Positions 44,581 to 53,048 of a stretch of DNA of 64,000 nucleotides are shown piece after piece. Within the stretch, counting starts at the first letter, position 1. Every line of letters starts with the position of its first letter. Location: NCBI RefSeq assembly GCF_000160035.2, contig NZ_KI535371.1, positions 62,001 to 126,000 on the forward strand, given 5' to 3'. The notes under the pieces were generated by a model that had not been told where the DNA came from, ran no database searches, and saw only the letters and a list, made by a program, of their open reading frames with translations. Position numbers and translations under genes: made by a program. This stretch comes from Catonella morbi ATCC 51271. Lineage in GTDB: Bacteria; Bacillota; Clostridia; Lachnospirales; Lachnospiraceae.

Positions 44581-46321
44581 ATGAATTTCAAGAAAACAAT
44601 CGCAAAGTCACTCGTAGTTGCTATGGCACTCGGAATGGTTCCGGTAGCTAATTTGCAGACAGCTAAGGCAGCAGCAAAGCCTACAGCTCTTACTTTGGTA
44701 GGAGAGTCAGGATTGGTTACTGCTACAAGCGCCAAGTATTGGGCAATCGCTAAAAAGGTTGATAAGGCCGGAAAAGGAACTGTTGAGATTGGTGGTAAAA
44801 AACTATAAAGTATCTAATGTTCAGGAATATCTTGGAGCAATAGATGTATATTCAGTTCTTAAGGGTAAAGCAGGAACAGTGGTAATCGGTACTACAGCAA
44901 CTCCTGATAAAGATAATTGGGATGTTTTGGAGATTCCTGCTGTTGAAAAATCATTAAAGGTACAGTATGTAGCTAAAAAAGATAAGGTTAAAGGTCTTGA
45001 GGGAGCAGCTCAGCATGCTTTTGGCGGAGACTTTGGTTACCTTGTAGCAACTAAAGTAGGTGCGAATAAAAAGACAGAAGAAGTTACACTTGATGCTAAT
45101 GTTGAAGGTAAGTTAAACGATGGAAACTGGCAGGCTTTGACAGCTTTATTTGGAACTCTTGATAACGATGGAGTAAACGGTAAACTTAAGATATTTGCTC
45201 AGAATGGTTCTACCCTTTCATTCAGAATTAAGGCAAAAGACGGAGCATTTGCTAGTAGCGAGGCTAAGGTGAAGATTACACCTCAGGCTAAGGCTCCTGC
45301 TGTAAAGTTTGATGTAACAAAAGAAACTGCTGCTATTAAGAAGGGAATGGATTGGCAGGTAGTTGAGATTGGAACTGATGCTCCTGCTCCTGTTGTTGCT
45401 AACTGGGCTGCTGCAGGTGCTAATGCAAAATCAATGGCTATTACTGAACTCAAAGCAGGTGGTAGTGGTGGAAGTGCATTAAATCCGGAAAAAAGCTATG
45501 CTCTTTTTGTAAGATCATCAGCTACTGATAAGAAGATTGCTTCTAAGTATTCAATGGTTACTCTCAAGGCAAGACCTAAGACAATGAAATTTAAAGATGA
45601 TAAGATTGAGGGTGAGGGTACAGACATTCAGGATTCTACAGGAGCTAAAACCCTTGGTTCTATTAAGTCTGTTCTTTCATATGACTTAAGCAAGGGCGCT
45701 GTACTTACAAATGTAAGTACAGATGATTGGGAGTATGCTTTATCCAAAGATACACCTACTAAGTGGAGTACTCTTAAGGCTCCTAAGGATGTAAAGAAGC
45801 CTTCAGTAGCTAAGCTTAAATATTCAGCTACAGAAAAAGCTAATACATTTGGATGGACAGGTGCAAAGCTTTATTTAAGAGTTGCAGGAACCAAGCAGAC
45901 TAAGGAAGGCGTAGCTACCTTGGCAGGTGTTATAGTTGACAAGGAAGTAAAACTTACAAAGACTGCACAGACCTTAAAGTTTGAATCTGCAACAGCAGAA
46001 AATGCTACAGATAATACCAGTGATCTTACTACACTTAAGCCTAAGTATAAGATTGCTACAGGTACAGCAGCTGTAATTACACTCAAGGCAAAGGTTGAAA
46101 AGTTTGTAAAGCCTGAGGTTGCTCCTAAGATTAAGGTAACAGAGGGACCTAAGGTTAAGGTTAAGGCAGGTAAAGTTAATTCAGAAGGTAAGTTTGATAT
46201 AACTATTGACATTGCTAAGAGCTTATTTAAGACTCCTGAGTCAATTGCTAATGTTAAATTTAACTTAAAGTTTGAAGGACTTGATCAGGACTTTACTCTT
46301 GAACTTGCTAAGAAAGACTGA
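44581..46321 (+). CDS. major secreted/surface protein, interrupted by a frameshift in an A6 run
   Basis: ATG 44581 behind AAGGAGG opens a signal peptide (hydrophobic core about 10-24, cleavage near KAAA 30-35) and a Lys/Ala/Thr-rich mature region. The frame stops at TAA 44806-44808 right after GGTAAAAAACTA; with one base fewer it continues as KNYKVSNVQEYLGAIDVYSV to the TGA at 46319-46321. The joined product is about 579 aa of beta-rich repeats (TKETAAIKKGMDWQVVEIGT, AKTMKFKDDK..., repeated KVKV tail), low in Cys, as in S-layer-like or adhesin proteins. No anchor motif is seen. Codon use is highly biased (AAG, GCT), suggesting strong expression. The shift may be a mutation, a phase-variable tract, or a sequencing error. 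Confidence 0.65.
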
Positions 46322-46353
46322 TTTATCTGACTTGATAATTAAATAAGTAATTT

Positions 46354-46388
46354 TACCCCGCTCAGGGCAACCTGAGCGGGGTATTTTT
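46354..46388 (+). terminator. strong terminator of the surface-protein gene
   Basis: Perfect 13-bp stem TACCCCGCTCAGG / CCTGAGCGGGGTA with a GCAA tetraloop, followed by TTTTT. Confidence 0.9.
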
Positions 46389-46400
46389 ATAGGGAAACTG

Positions 46401-46494
46401 CTTTGAACATTTGGTAGTCGGAATAAACATCGTAATTGCCGGACTGCGCTTGATTATGATATTTTGTAAGATGTTTACTGAATAAATTGGGATA
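46401..46494. repeat. dispersed repeat, family A, diverged partial copy
   Basis: GATATTTTGTAAGATGTTTA and TGAATAAATTGGGATA correspond to the right end of 34159-34335 and 51231-51393 (GATATTTCATAAGATGTTTT, GTGAATAATT). No gene lies between this and 46622. Confidence 0.45.
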
Positions 46495-46621
46495 AATTCT
46501 CTTGCCGGCAGGTTCACCCAGAAATTTAATTTTCTTGATACTTATCTTCTGTATTCAAAAATCTTCTTAATTATGCTATACTATTATTGACTATTACTTA
46601 AATTCACTAAAATATTTAAAT

Positions 46622-47539
46622 ATGTTAGATTATGATGTAACAGAAAAACTGTTAGAGGATTACAATGATGTTTTTGCAGATATTGTAAATACTCTGCTTT
46701 TCGATGGAAAGGAGCGGGTTAAAGAAGATTCGCTCGAGGACAGTAAGATAAATTCTGCTTATAAGGCAGAAGACGGAAAGCTGCATGAACAGGAACGTGA
46801 TGTAAGCAAGTATTGGAAGGAAGGCAATACTAATTTGCTTGTGGTCGGAATTGAAAATCAGACTAAAGCTGAAAAACTGATGCCTGCCAGAATAATAGGC
46901 TATGATGGAGCTTCCTACAGAAGTCAGCTACTTAAAAGTACCGGTAGGCTTCCAAAGAATAAACTTACCCCTGTAGTAACTATAGTATTATACTTTGGGC
47001 TTACCAGGTGGAATCAGCCTAAAAACCTTAAAGGTATTTTAGATATTCCGACAGGGCTGGAAGATTTTGTAAGCGATTATAAAATCAATGTTTTTGAGAT
47101 AGCTTTTCTGCCGGAGGAAAAGGTTAATAAGTTTAAAAGTGATTTTAGACTGGTGGCAAAGTATTTTACAAACATCAGGAAAAATCCCTATTATCTGCCG
47201 GCAGACGAAAATGAAATCAAGCATGTAGATGCAGTACTTAAATTTCTTTCTATAATGTCCGGAAGTGAGGATATTATAGAAAAGCTTACAGCAAATAACG
47301 GAAGTGAGGTGAAAAATATGACAGGAGGACCGCTTAGTCAGTTGTATTATAAGGGAGTTAGTGAAGGAAGAGAGGAGGGGCTTTTACAGGGAATTAATGA
47401 AACCTTGCTTAAGGTGTATCTAAATTGCAGGAGCAAAGGAATGTCTGTTGAAGAAAGTGAGGAGATAGTTCATTTCGCAGATAGAGAAAGCCTTGATATG
47501 GCGGAAGAGGAATATCAAAGGCAAAAGTTGGGAAAGTAG
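46622..47539 (+). CDS. Rpn/PD-(D/E)XK nuclease family protein
   Basis: A 305-aa protein of the Rpn family (recombination-promoting nuclease/putative transposase). Conserved parts are the N-terminal EDYNDVFADIVNTLLFDGKE, the nuclease core NLLVVGIENQTKAEKLMPAR (E-x-Q type), TPVVTIVLYFG and the C-terminal SQLYYKGVSEGREEG / EESEEIVHFADRESL tail. Rpn proteins are DNA nucleases linked to horizontal gene flow; many are now viewed as defence-related. The start lacks a strong Shine-Dalgarno. The final ~210 bp are repeated directly downstream. Confidence 0.75.
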   Translation: MLDYDVTEKLLEDYNDVFADIVNTLLFDGKERVKEDSLEDSKINSAYKAEDGKLHEQERDVSKYWKEGNTNLLVVGIENQTKAEKLMPARIIGYDGASYRSQLLKSTGRLPKNKLTPVVTIVLYFGLTRWNQPKNLKGILDIPTGLEDFVSDYKINVFEIAFLPEEKVNKFKSDFRLVAKYFTNIRKNPYYLPADENEIKHVDAVLKFLSIMSGSEDIIEKLTANNGSEVKNMTGGPLSQLYYKGVSEGREEGLLQGINETLLKVYLNCRSKGMSVEESEEIVHFADRESLDMAEEEYQRQKLGK

Positions 47540-47548
47540 GTGAGAACT

Positions 47549-47752
47549 ATGGCGGGAGGACCGCTTAGTCAGTTGTATTATAAGGGAGTTAGTGAAGGAA
47601 GAGAACAGGGAATTGACGAAACTTTGCTTAAAGTATATATAAATTGCAGGAGTAAAGGAATGTCTGTTGAAGAAAGTGAGGAGATAGTTCACTTCACAGA
47701 TAGAGAAAGCCTTGAAGCAGCAGAAGCTGAATATCAGAGGCAGATATCATAA
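47549..47752 (+). CDS. duplicated C-terminal tail of the Rpn protein
   Basis: A 67-aa ORF (MAGGPLSQLYYKGVSEGREQ ... EYQRQIS) nearly identical to the end of the upstream gene and in the same frame, separated only by TAG GTG AGA ACT. It retains a possible GTGAG-preceded ATG. In related Rpn genes small internal C-terminal products are made as inhibitors, so the copy could be a stand-alone regulator; or it is a simple tandem duplication. Confidence 0.55.
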   Translation: MAGGPLSQLYYKGVSEGREQGIDETLLKVYINCRSKGMSVEESEEIVHFTDRESLEAAEAEYQRQIS

Positions 47753-47798
47753 AAATAGTTCTGTATCAGAATATTTCAAAGACTGATAAAAATATAAC

Positions 47799-47836
47799 AA
47801 TGAGGTATATTCCTTAGTTTAGGAGTATACCTCATT
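47799..47836. terminator. bidirectional terminator
   Basis: Stem of about 16 bp: AATGAGGTATATTCCT / AGGAGTATACCTCATT with a 6-base loop. It serves the Rpn genes and the convergent nudC. Confidence 0.85.
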
Positions 47837-47847
47837 TTAAAAGCCTT

Positions 47848-48840
47848 TTATTTATACCAGTGCTCTTCCAGCTTCCTGTCCGCAAAATGATTTATCATTT
47901 CTTCGGTAAGGCTTACACCCTCGTGCATCTGCACTATGTCATCAGGATAGAACCAGGTGCCTTCCTTAAGTTCATCAGTTTCAAGCACAACCTTATCACT
48001 TCCGTCAACTTCCGCAAAAAATCCTGTCAGTATAGAGGAAGAGGCCGACCAAGGCTGACTTTTATAAAAGGTGATATTTTTAAGCTTAAGCCCTACTTCC
48101 TCAAAAGCTTCTCTCTTGGCACTTTCTTCCAGAGTTTCCCCTATCTCCGTAAAACCTGCTACAAGGGCATAACGGTTATATCCCTTGTTTGCATACTTGG
48201 TAAGCAGAATCCTTCCCCTGTGTATAATGCCGACTATAACTCCCGGACAGATTTTAGGGTAAATCATATTACCGCAATTAGAGCATTTAATCATACGCTC
48301 TTTACTGTCAAGCATTGTTTTCTGCCCACATCTGCCACAATATTTGTTATCCCTGTACCAGGTATAAAGCTGCCAGGCGGTTATAACAGCAAAGGAAATA
48401 TTAAGTGGCTTGAGGGAGCGAAACTTAAGAGCAGGCAGATAATAAAACCTCTCATCCTCAGTCTTGCCCGAATTATCATTGGTATAGTATTTTTCAGATT
48501 TAAGATAGCTATAGTCAAGCAAGTTTTTTTCAAACAGCTTATCATCTGCCAAAAGGAAAAAATCCTGTTCCCTGTCATCAATTTTCATTTTAAAAAGGTA
48601 GATGAGCTTATTTGGGCTTATTCCTATATTATCGATGATTTCCTTAAATGTAGGAAGGCTCCAGAATATTTCTTCGCTTCCTGCCTTGCCGGGAATAGCA
48701 TTTTCAAGGCTTTTTATGTTTCCTCTTGCGTGGCAGAGCAGCTCATTATTATAAAAATATAATATAAAACTATTGTCAGCCGGCTTTGCATCCGGTTTGT
48801 AACTATTATCATAACTGTTATTTAAAAGATCCTGTATCAT
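47848..48840 (-). CDS. nudC: NAD(+) diphosphatase
   Basis: A 330-aa Nudix enzyme that splits NAD(H) or de-caps NAD-RNA. It has the zinc ribbon YCGRCGQKTMLDSKERMIKC / CGNMIYP at about 162-190, then PGVIVGI and the Nudix box GFTEIGETLEESAKREAFEE VGL at about 228-250, and the NudC-specific SQPWSASSSILTGF region. The N-terminal domain is the variable NUDIX-like part. ATG 48840; the upstream site is weak (GGAGAGGAAA lies just before). Confidence 0.92.
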   Translation of the reverse strand: MIQDLLNNSYDNSYKPDAKPADNSFILYFYNNELLCHARGNIKSLENAIPGKAGSEEIFWSLPTFKEIIDNIGISPNKLIYLFKMKIDDREQDFFLLADDKLFEKNLLDYSYLKSEKYYTNDNSGKTEDERFYYLPALKFRSLKPLNISFAVITAWQLYTWYRDNKYCGRCGQKTMLDSKERMIKCSNCGNMIYPKICPGVIVGIIHRGRILLTKYANKGYNRYALVAGFTEIGETLEESAKREAFEEVGLKLKNITFYKSQPWSASSSILTGFFAEVDGSDKVVLETDELKEGTWFYPDDIVQMHEGVSLTEEMINHFADRKLEEHWYK

Positions 48841-49058
48841 TTATTTCCTCTCCGGTAAGTTGATGAATTATTATATGATGTGGATGTCAAAAGTATTTGA
48901 CACTTGTATCATTATATCACTTATTAAAATAATGTATATCCCCAATTATTTACAAAATCCCCGGTAATTATGGTAAGAAAGCTAAAGATTTAAAACTCCG
49001 ATTATTCATTCCCGAGTTGTAGCCCCCTTATGTTGCTGAATATTATCTTATAACTCTG

Positions 49059-49150
49059 ATTAAAATATATCAATTAAATAGTTAAATAATTACCCATTGT
49101 AAAAAATAGAAAATGTGATATATTAAAATATATCAACTATTTTGTATAAT
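49059..49150 (+). promoter_or_regulatory. leuA-HTH promoter with two 18-bp direct repeats
   Basis: ATTAAAATATATCAATTA (49059-49076) and ATTAAAATATATCAACTA (49122-49139) differ at one base and start exactly 63 bp apart, six helical turns. The second covers the -35 position of a TATAAT (49145-49150), the classic place for an AraC-type activator site. The leader is only about 17 bases, leaving no room for a T-box or attenuator. The rest of 48841-49058 shows no gene. Confidence 0.6.
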
Positions 49151-49173
49151 TTTAATGGAGCAATGGAGAAAAT

Positions 49174-51171
49174 ATGGATAATTACAATAAGTATCAGAGA
49201 AATTATTTTATGCCTAAGAAGCCTACTTATGACTGGGTTAAAAAAGAATATATAGACAAGCCTCCGGTATGGTGTTCGGTTGACCTTAGGGATGGTAATC
49301 AGGCTCTTATAGAACCGATGAGTCTGGAGGAAAAGCTGGAGTTTTTTAAAATGCTTGTATCCATAGGATTTAAGGAGATAGAAGTGGGATTTCCAGCTGC
49401 TTCTGAGACAGAGTATAATTTTATGCGTGCACTCATTGAGAGAAATCTCATCCCTCCTGATGTAACGGTTCAGGTACTTACCCAGGCGAGGGAGCATATT
49501 ATTAAGAGGACTTTTGAGGCGGTAAAGGGTGCTCCGCATGCGGTCATCCATGTGTACAATTCTACATCTGTAGCACAGAGAGAGCAGGTATTTGCAAAGG
49601 ACAAAGAGGAAGTTAAACAGATTGCTGTAAACGGAGCCAAGCTGCTTAAAAAGCTTGCTGAAGAAACAGACGGGAACTTCTCTTTTGAATATTCTCCTGA
49701 AAGTTTTACCGGAACTGAGGTAGAATATGCCCTGGAGGTGGTAAATGCGGTCATAGATGTCTGGGAGCCTGATAAGGATAACAAGGTAATTATCAATCTT
49801 CCGGCTACTGTGGAGCTTTCCCTGCCTCATGTTTTTGCTACACAGATAGAATATCTTCATAAAAATATGAATCGCAGAGAAGGAGTAATTCTCAGCCTTC
49901 ATCCGCATAATGACAGGGGTACGGGAGTTGCGATAGCGGAGCTTGGGCTTTTAGCCGGGGCGAACAGAATAGAGGGAACTCTTTTTGGCAATGGGGAGCG
50001 TACCGGAAATGTGGATATAATCACACTTGCTATGAATATGTATTCGCATGGAATAGATCCTAAGCTTGATTTTTCAAAATTAAATGAGATAAAAGAGGTA
50101 TATGAGAGGCTTACAGGGATGGAAGTTTCACTCAGACAGCCTTATGCCGGAGAACTTGTATTTACGGCATTTTCAGGTTCTCATCAGGATGCTATATCTA
50201 AGGGCTTTGCATACAGAGAAAAACATAAAATGGATAAGTGGACTGTACCTTATCTACCTATTGATCCAAAAGATGTGGGAAGAAGCTATGACGGAGATGT
50301 TATCCGCATCAACAGCCAGTCCGGCAAGGGCGGAGTAAGCTACATCTTAAAGACGAATTACGGAATTGAAGTTCCTAAGAATATGCAGGAAGAACTCGGC
50401 TACACGGTTAAGTCGGTTTCTGACCATGAGCATGCTGAACTGTCTGCTAAGAGGATTTATGATATTTTTGTAGATAAATATGTAAACAATAATGAGGTAT
50501 TCTATGTCAGTAATGCAGAATTCGTACAGGGTGGGGGCTTCCTTTCGACTGTAAGTATTCATCATAACGGTAAGGAGCATTTGGTAAAGGCAAACGGAAA
50601 CGGACGTCTGGATGCGGTTGCCAATGCCCTGAGGCAGTATTTCGGAACGGACTATGAGCTTTCGGATTATGAGGAGCATGCTCTTACAGGCGGTTCGACA
50701 TCTAAGGCTGTTACCTTTGTGGGGATTATTTATGAAAATAAAAAGTACTGGGGAGTGGGCTTTGATGAAGATATTATAAAGGCTTCGATAGATGCTCTTG
50801 TATCTGCCCTCAATCAGCCTGAAAAATTGCGTTTTATAGAGGAAAAAGAAGAGAGACTTACCAATATACTCAATATAATTCAGGAAAACTACAAGGAAGT
50901 CACCCTTGATATGCTGGCTGAAAAGACATTTCTGTCAAAACCTTATCTTTCCAAATATATCAAGGTAAAGTCGGGTTTGTCATTTGGAGATAATGTCAGG
51001 ATGATAAGGCTTAAGAAAGCAAGGGCTTTCCTTCTCGGAGGCAATATGAAGGTGGAAATGATATCTGAGGCAGTGGGCTATCCTAATGTAGAGCATTTTA
51101 TAAGATTGTTTAAACGGGAATACGGTAAGACACCGGCACAGTTTAGAAGTGAAGCAAATCATGGGAAGTAA
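49174..51171 (+). CDS. leuA: 2-isopropylmalate synthase fused to an AraC-type DNA-binding domain
   Basis: A 665-aa uninterrupted ORF. Residues 1-400 are a LeuA TIM barrel of the long (type 2) class: VWCSVDLRDGNQALIEPMS at about 33, VGFPAASETEYNF, SLHPHNDRGTG near 241 (metal His), TLFGNGERTGNVD. Residues about 420-550 are the LeuA allosteric dimer domain. From about 564 a complete AraC/XylS two-HTH domain follows: VTLDMLAEKTFLSKPYLSKY, then VEMISEAVGYPNVEHFIRLF KREYGKTPAQFR. The enzyme makes the first committed leucine precursor; the fusion suggests it also regulates its own gene in response to leucine bound by the dimer domain. ATG 49174 follows AATGGAG. Confidence 0.88.
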   Translation: MDNYNKYQRNYFMPKKPTYDWVKKEYIDKPPVWCSVDLRDGNQALIEPMSLEEKLEFFKMLVSIGFKEIEVGFPAASETEYNFMRALIERNLIPPDVTVQVLTQAREHIIKRTFEAVKGAPHAVIHVYNSTSVAQREQVFAKDKEEVKQIAVNGAKLLKKLAEETDGNFSFEYSPESFTGTEVEYALEVVNAVIDVWEPDKDNKVIINLPATVELSLPHVFATQIEYLHKNMNRREGVILSLHPHNDRGTGVAIAELGLLAGANRIEGTLFGNGERTGNVDIITLAMNMYSHGIDPKLDFSKLNEIKEVYERLTGMEVSLRQPYAGELVFTAFSGSHQDAISKGFAYREKHKMDKWTVPYLPIDPKDVGRSYDGDVIRINSQSGKGGVSYILKTNYGIEVPKNMQEELGYTVKSVSDHEHAELSAKRIYDIFVDKYVNNNEVFYVSNAEFVQGGGFLSTVSIHHNGKEHLVKANGNGRLDAVANALRQYFGTDYELSDYEEHALTGGSTSKAVTFVGIIYENKKYWGVGFDEDIIKASIDALVSALNQPEKLRFIEEKEERLTNILNIIQENYKEVTLDMLAEKTFLSKPYLSKYIKVKSGLSFGDNVRMIRLKKARAFLLGGNMKVEMISEAVGYPNVEHFIRLFKREYGKTPAQFRSEANHGK

Positions 51172-51230
51172 TACCGGTAAAGCCGGCTATGATGACCGGT
51201 GATATAAGATTTCTTTGGTTATATTCATAC

Positions 51231-51393
51231 CATAGGCTATAGACATATTATTCCACAGAATACAGTAGGATAAATGGTTTTTGGTCTGCGACTATGGGGT
51301 GATATGCCCAAACATCTGAAAAATATTGTGGACTTGGTATTGTGGCTTTATCGCGATATTTCATAAGATGTTTTGTGAATAATTTGAGCTAAA
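51231..51393. repeat. dispersed repeat, family A, second full-length copy
   Basis: About 160 bp aligned with 34159-34335: shared ACAGTAGGATAAATGG-like block, GTGATATGCCCAAACATCTG, GATATTTCATAAGATGTTTT and GTGAATAATTTGAGCTAA at the right end. Non-coding. Confidence 0.6.
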
Positions 51394-51394
51394 T

Positions 51395-51435
51395 AAAAAA
51401 ATATCCGCACCGAGTCGATGGTGGGGATATTTTTA
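51395..51435 (+). terminator. terminator after leuA region
   Basis: AAATATCC-GCACC pairs with GGTGG-GGATATTT around GAGTCGAT, followed by TTTT. Confidence 0.75.
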
Positions 51436-51436
51436 T

Positions 51437-51530
51437 GTAGGAAATCATTCTGAAATTCTTTAATAACAAAAAATCTCACCGAGTGATATACATAGTATTT
51501 CAGGATAGCTTATTTTACGCTGCTGTCTGC
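51437..51530 (+). repeat. dispersed palindromic repeat, family B, copy 3
   Basis: AGGAAATCATTCTGAAATTC, then AAAAAATCTCACCGAGTGAT, aligns with 28600-28735 and the minus strand of 31930-32056. It leads directly into the long hairpin at 51535. Confidence 0.5.
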
Positions 51531-51534
51531 ATGT

Positions 51535-51631
51535 AAAATGGCTGTTGCATTAAAGAAAAAGCTGTGAAATATAGTAAATTTTTCTTTATATATTCACTAT
51601 ATTTTGCAATTCTTAATGCAACAGCCATTTT
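51535..51631. repeat. long imperfect hairpin (MITE-like)
   Basis: AAAATGGCTGTTGCATTAA (51535-51553) is a perfect inverted repeat of 51613-51631, and the inner AAATATAGTAAA / TTCACTATATTTTGC also pair, so almost the whole 97 bp folds on itself. Similar half-arms occur at 28705-28750 and 57886-57905. It also ends transcription of the convergent gene. Confidence 0.6.
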
Positions 51632-51663
51632 TGTATGTTTGCACTACAAGCGTAGTAAGAATG

Positions 51664-52131
51664 CTATTTTATAAATGACAAGGCGCCGAGGCTCAGTGTC
51701 ATCATTATTATTCCTGCAAGTAAAACTCCTGCCAGTACCGCTATAGTACCTTTTTTAGCATTGATACCCAACAGACAGGCAGCCAAACTTCCTGTCCAGG
51801 CACCGGTACCGGGAAGAGGAATACCTACAAAGAGAGTGAGGGCAAGATATAAACCGAAACCTGCCTTATCCTCAAGCTTTTGTCCTGCCTTATAGCCTTT
51901 TTCAAGAAAAGCTCTAAAGGTCTTTCCTATATATGGTTTCTCCTTCCCCCAGTGAAGTATTTTCCCGGCAAAAAGAAAAATAAAAGGTACGGGAATCATA
52001 TTTCCTATGATAGAAATTCCGTAGGCTGTTAAAGGAGGAACTCCTATTGCGGTTGCAAAGGGAATGGCTCCGCGAAGCTCTACTATAGGCAGCATGGATA
52101 TAAAAAGTACCTGTAAATATTTAATAAGCAT
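51664..52131 (-). CDS. small multidrug export protein family (COG2426-like)
   Basis: A 155-aa membrane protein with four to five helices. Family features are LPIVELRGAIPFATAIGVPP near the N-terminus, GNMIPVPFIFLF and the FVGIPLPGTGAWTGSLAACL motif. The export role is assigned by family name only. ATG 52131. The next upstream gene on the minus strand ends 12 bp before, so the two may be co-transcribed. Confidence 0.8.
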   Translation of the reverse strand: MLIKYLQVLFISMLPIVELRGAIPFATAIGVPPLTAYGISIIGNMIPVPFIFLFAGKILHWGKEKPYIGKTFRAFLEKGYKAGQKLEDKAGFGLYLALTLFVGIPLPGTGAWTGSLAACLLGINAKKGTIAVLAGVLLAGIIMMTLSLGALSFIK

Positions 52132-52142
52132 GTAACCTCACT

Positions 52143-52670
52143 TTATGGCAGATAAAATGCAGGGATAACAGCTTCCGCACTGCCATACATATTTTCTGCG
52201 AATAAAGCTTTGAGGTTGCTTAAGGTTTCATCAGAGTATTTTATCTTAAGCAGCTCAGCTATACAGTTGAAGGCATTTGGTGATAAGCATCTTCCCCAGG
52301 TTTCAGGGAGGTTTTCCGCATTAACGGAAGACACCATTGCAGGGGCAATAGTTATGATATCATCTGTTTCCGCATTGCAGGCAAAAATAGTTATCTGCCC
52401 GTTATCATTTGTTTTAAAAGCAAGTTCGTAGCCTGCGCCGCCATTCTTGTTTGCAAAGAATGATGAAGCATCAGCCTTTATGGCAGCAGAATTCAGCAAA
52501 TTATTTTTATCTAATGAAGGGATGGATTTTACCAGTTCGATAAGTTTATTTATACTGCTCTGACTAAGGATATCTCCGCTTAATGTTTCGTTGTTTTTAT
52601 TTTCATTTAAGAACTTAATAAGAGCATCAATTTCACTTTGTGAAAGTAATGACATATTTTTTTCCGACAT
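52143..52670 (-). CDS. hypothetical protein with FliM-like LSQSEIDALI motif
   Basis: A 175-aa soluble protein. Residues 7-17 read LLSQSEIDALI, identical in style to the CheY-binding N-terminus of FliM (LSQxEIDALL), and a second weaker copy ILSQSSINKLIELV lies near 35. The rest is an unassigned alpha/beta domain (FKTNDNGQITIFACNAETDD, LPETWGRCLSPNAFN). Start ATG 52670 follows GAAAGAGG; -35 TTGATA and -10 TAATAT are visible upstream on the minus strand. Function unknown. Confidence 0.55.
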   Translation of the reverse strand: MSEKNMSLLSQSEIDALIKFLNENKNNETLSGDILSQSSINKLIELVKSIPSLDKNNLLNSAAIKADASSFFANKNGGAGYELAFKTNDNGQITIFACNAETDDIITIAPAMVSSVNAENLPETWGRCLSPNAFNCIAELLKIKYSDETLSNLKALFAENMYGSAEAVIPAFYLP

Positions 52671-52923
52671 AAAAACCTCTCTTTCAATTATGATATTAGT
52701 ATAAAATGATATGGGTATCAAAAGTATTTGACACCGACTGATACAGGAGTAATTATTTCCGTGTACCATTTCATTATACCCTCTTATAAGAAAAAAAACA
52801 ACGAAAAACTATAGTCGGTGCCGCAAATTTACGATAATGATAGCTATTATCAAAATTATCTGAAAATTATTGAGAAAATACATCAATTAACACAAATTGC
52901 ACAATAAAAATACATTATTAACC

Positions 52924-52952
52924 TTTACAGAATGAAAGATAGATAGTAAAAT
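52924..52952 (+). promoter_or_regulatory. sigma-A promoter of the PFOR gene
   Basis: TTTACA at 52924-52929, 17-bp spacer, TAAAAT at 52947-52952, with a 90-base leader to the start. Apart from this and the divergent promoter near 52710-52740, 52671-53048 holds nothing I can name. Confidence 0.6.
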
Positions 52953-53048
52953 TAAAGTGTATGTTATAAAGTTTGTAACAAGTGTTTTATCACCAATGGA
53001 TTGACTTTGTTGGTATTAATATCATTTAATTTTTTAAGGAGGCTATCT

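Noticed and set aside
44795-44810. Programmed -1 frameshift site in the surface-protein gene
   Set aside because: The A-run resembles a slippery heptamer, but the continuing frame is +1, not -1, so classical -1 frameshifting would not restore it.
47860-48762. 300-codon plus-strand ORF opposite nudC
   Set aside because: Antisense shadow; the minus-strand protein has complete zinc-ribbon and Nudix motifs.
48841-49173. T-box or leucine attenuator before leuA
   Set aside because: The likely transcript leader is about 17 bases; no specifier loop, leader peptide or antiterminator is visible.
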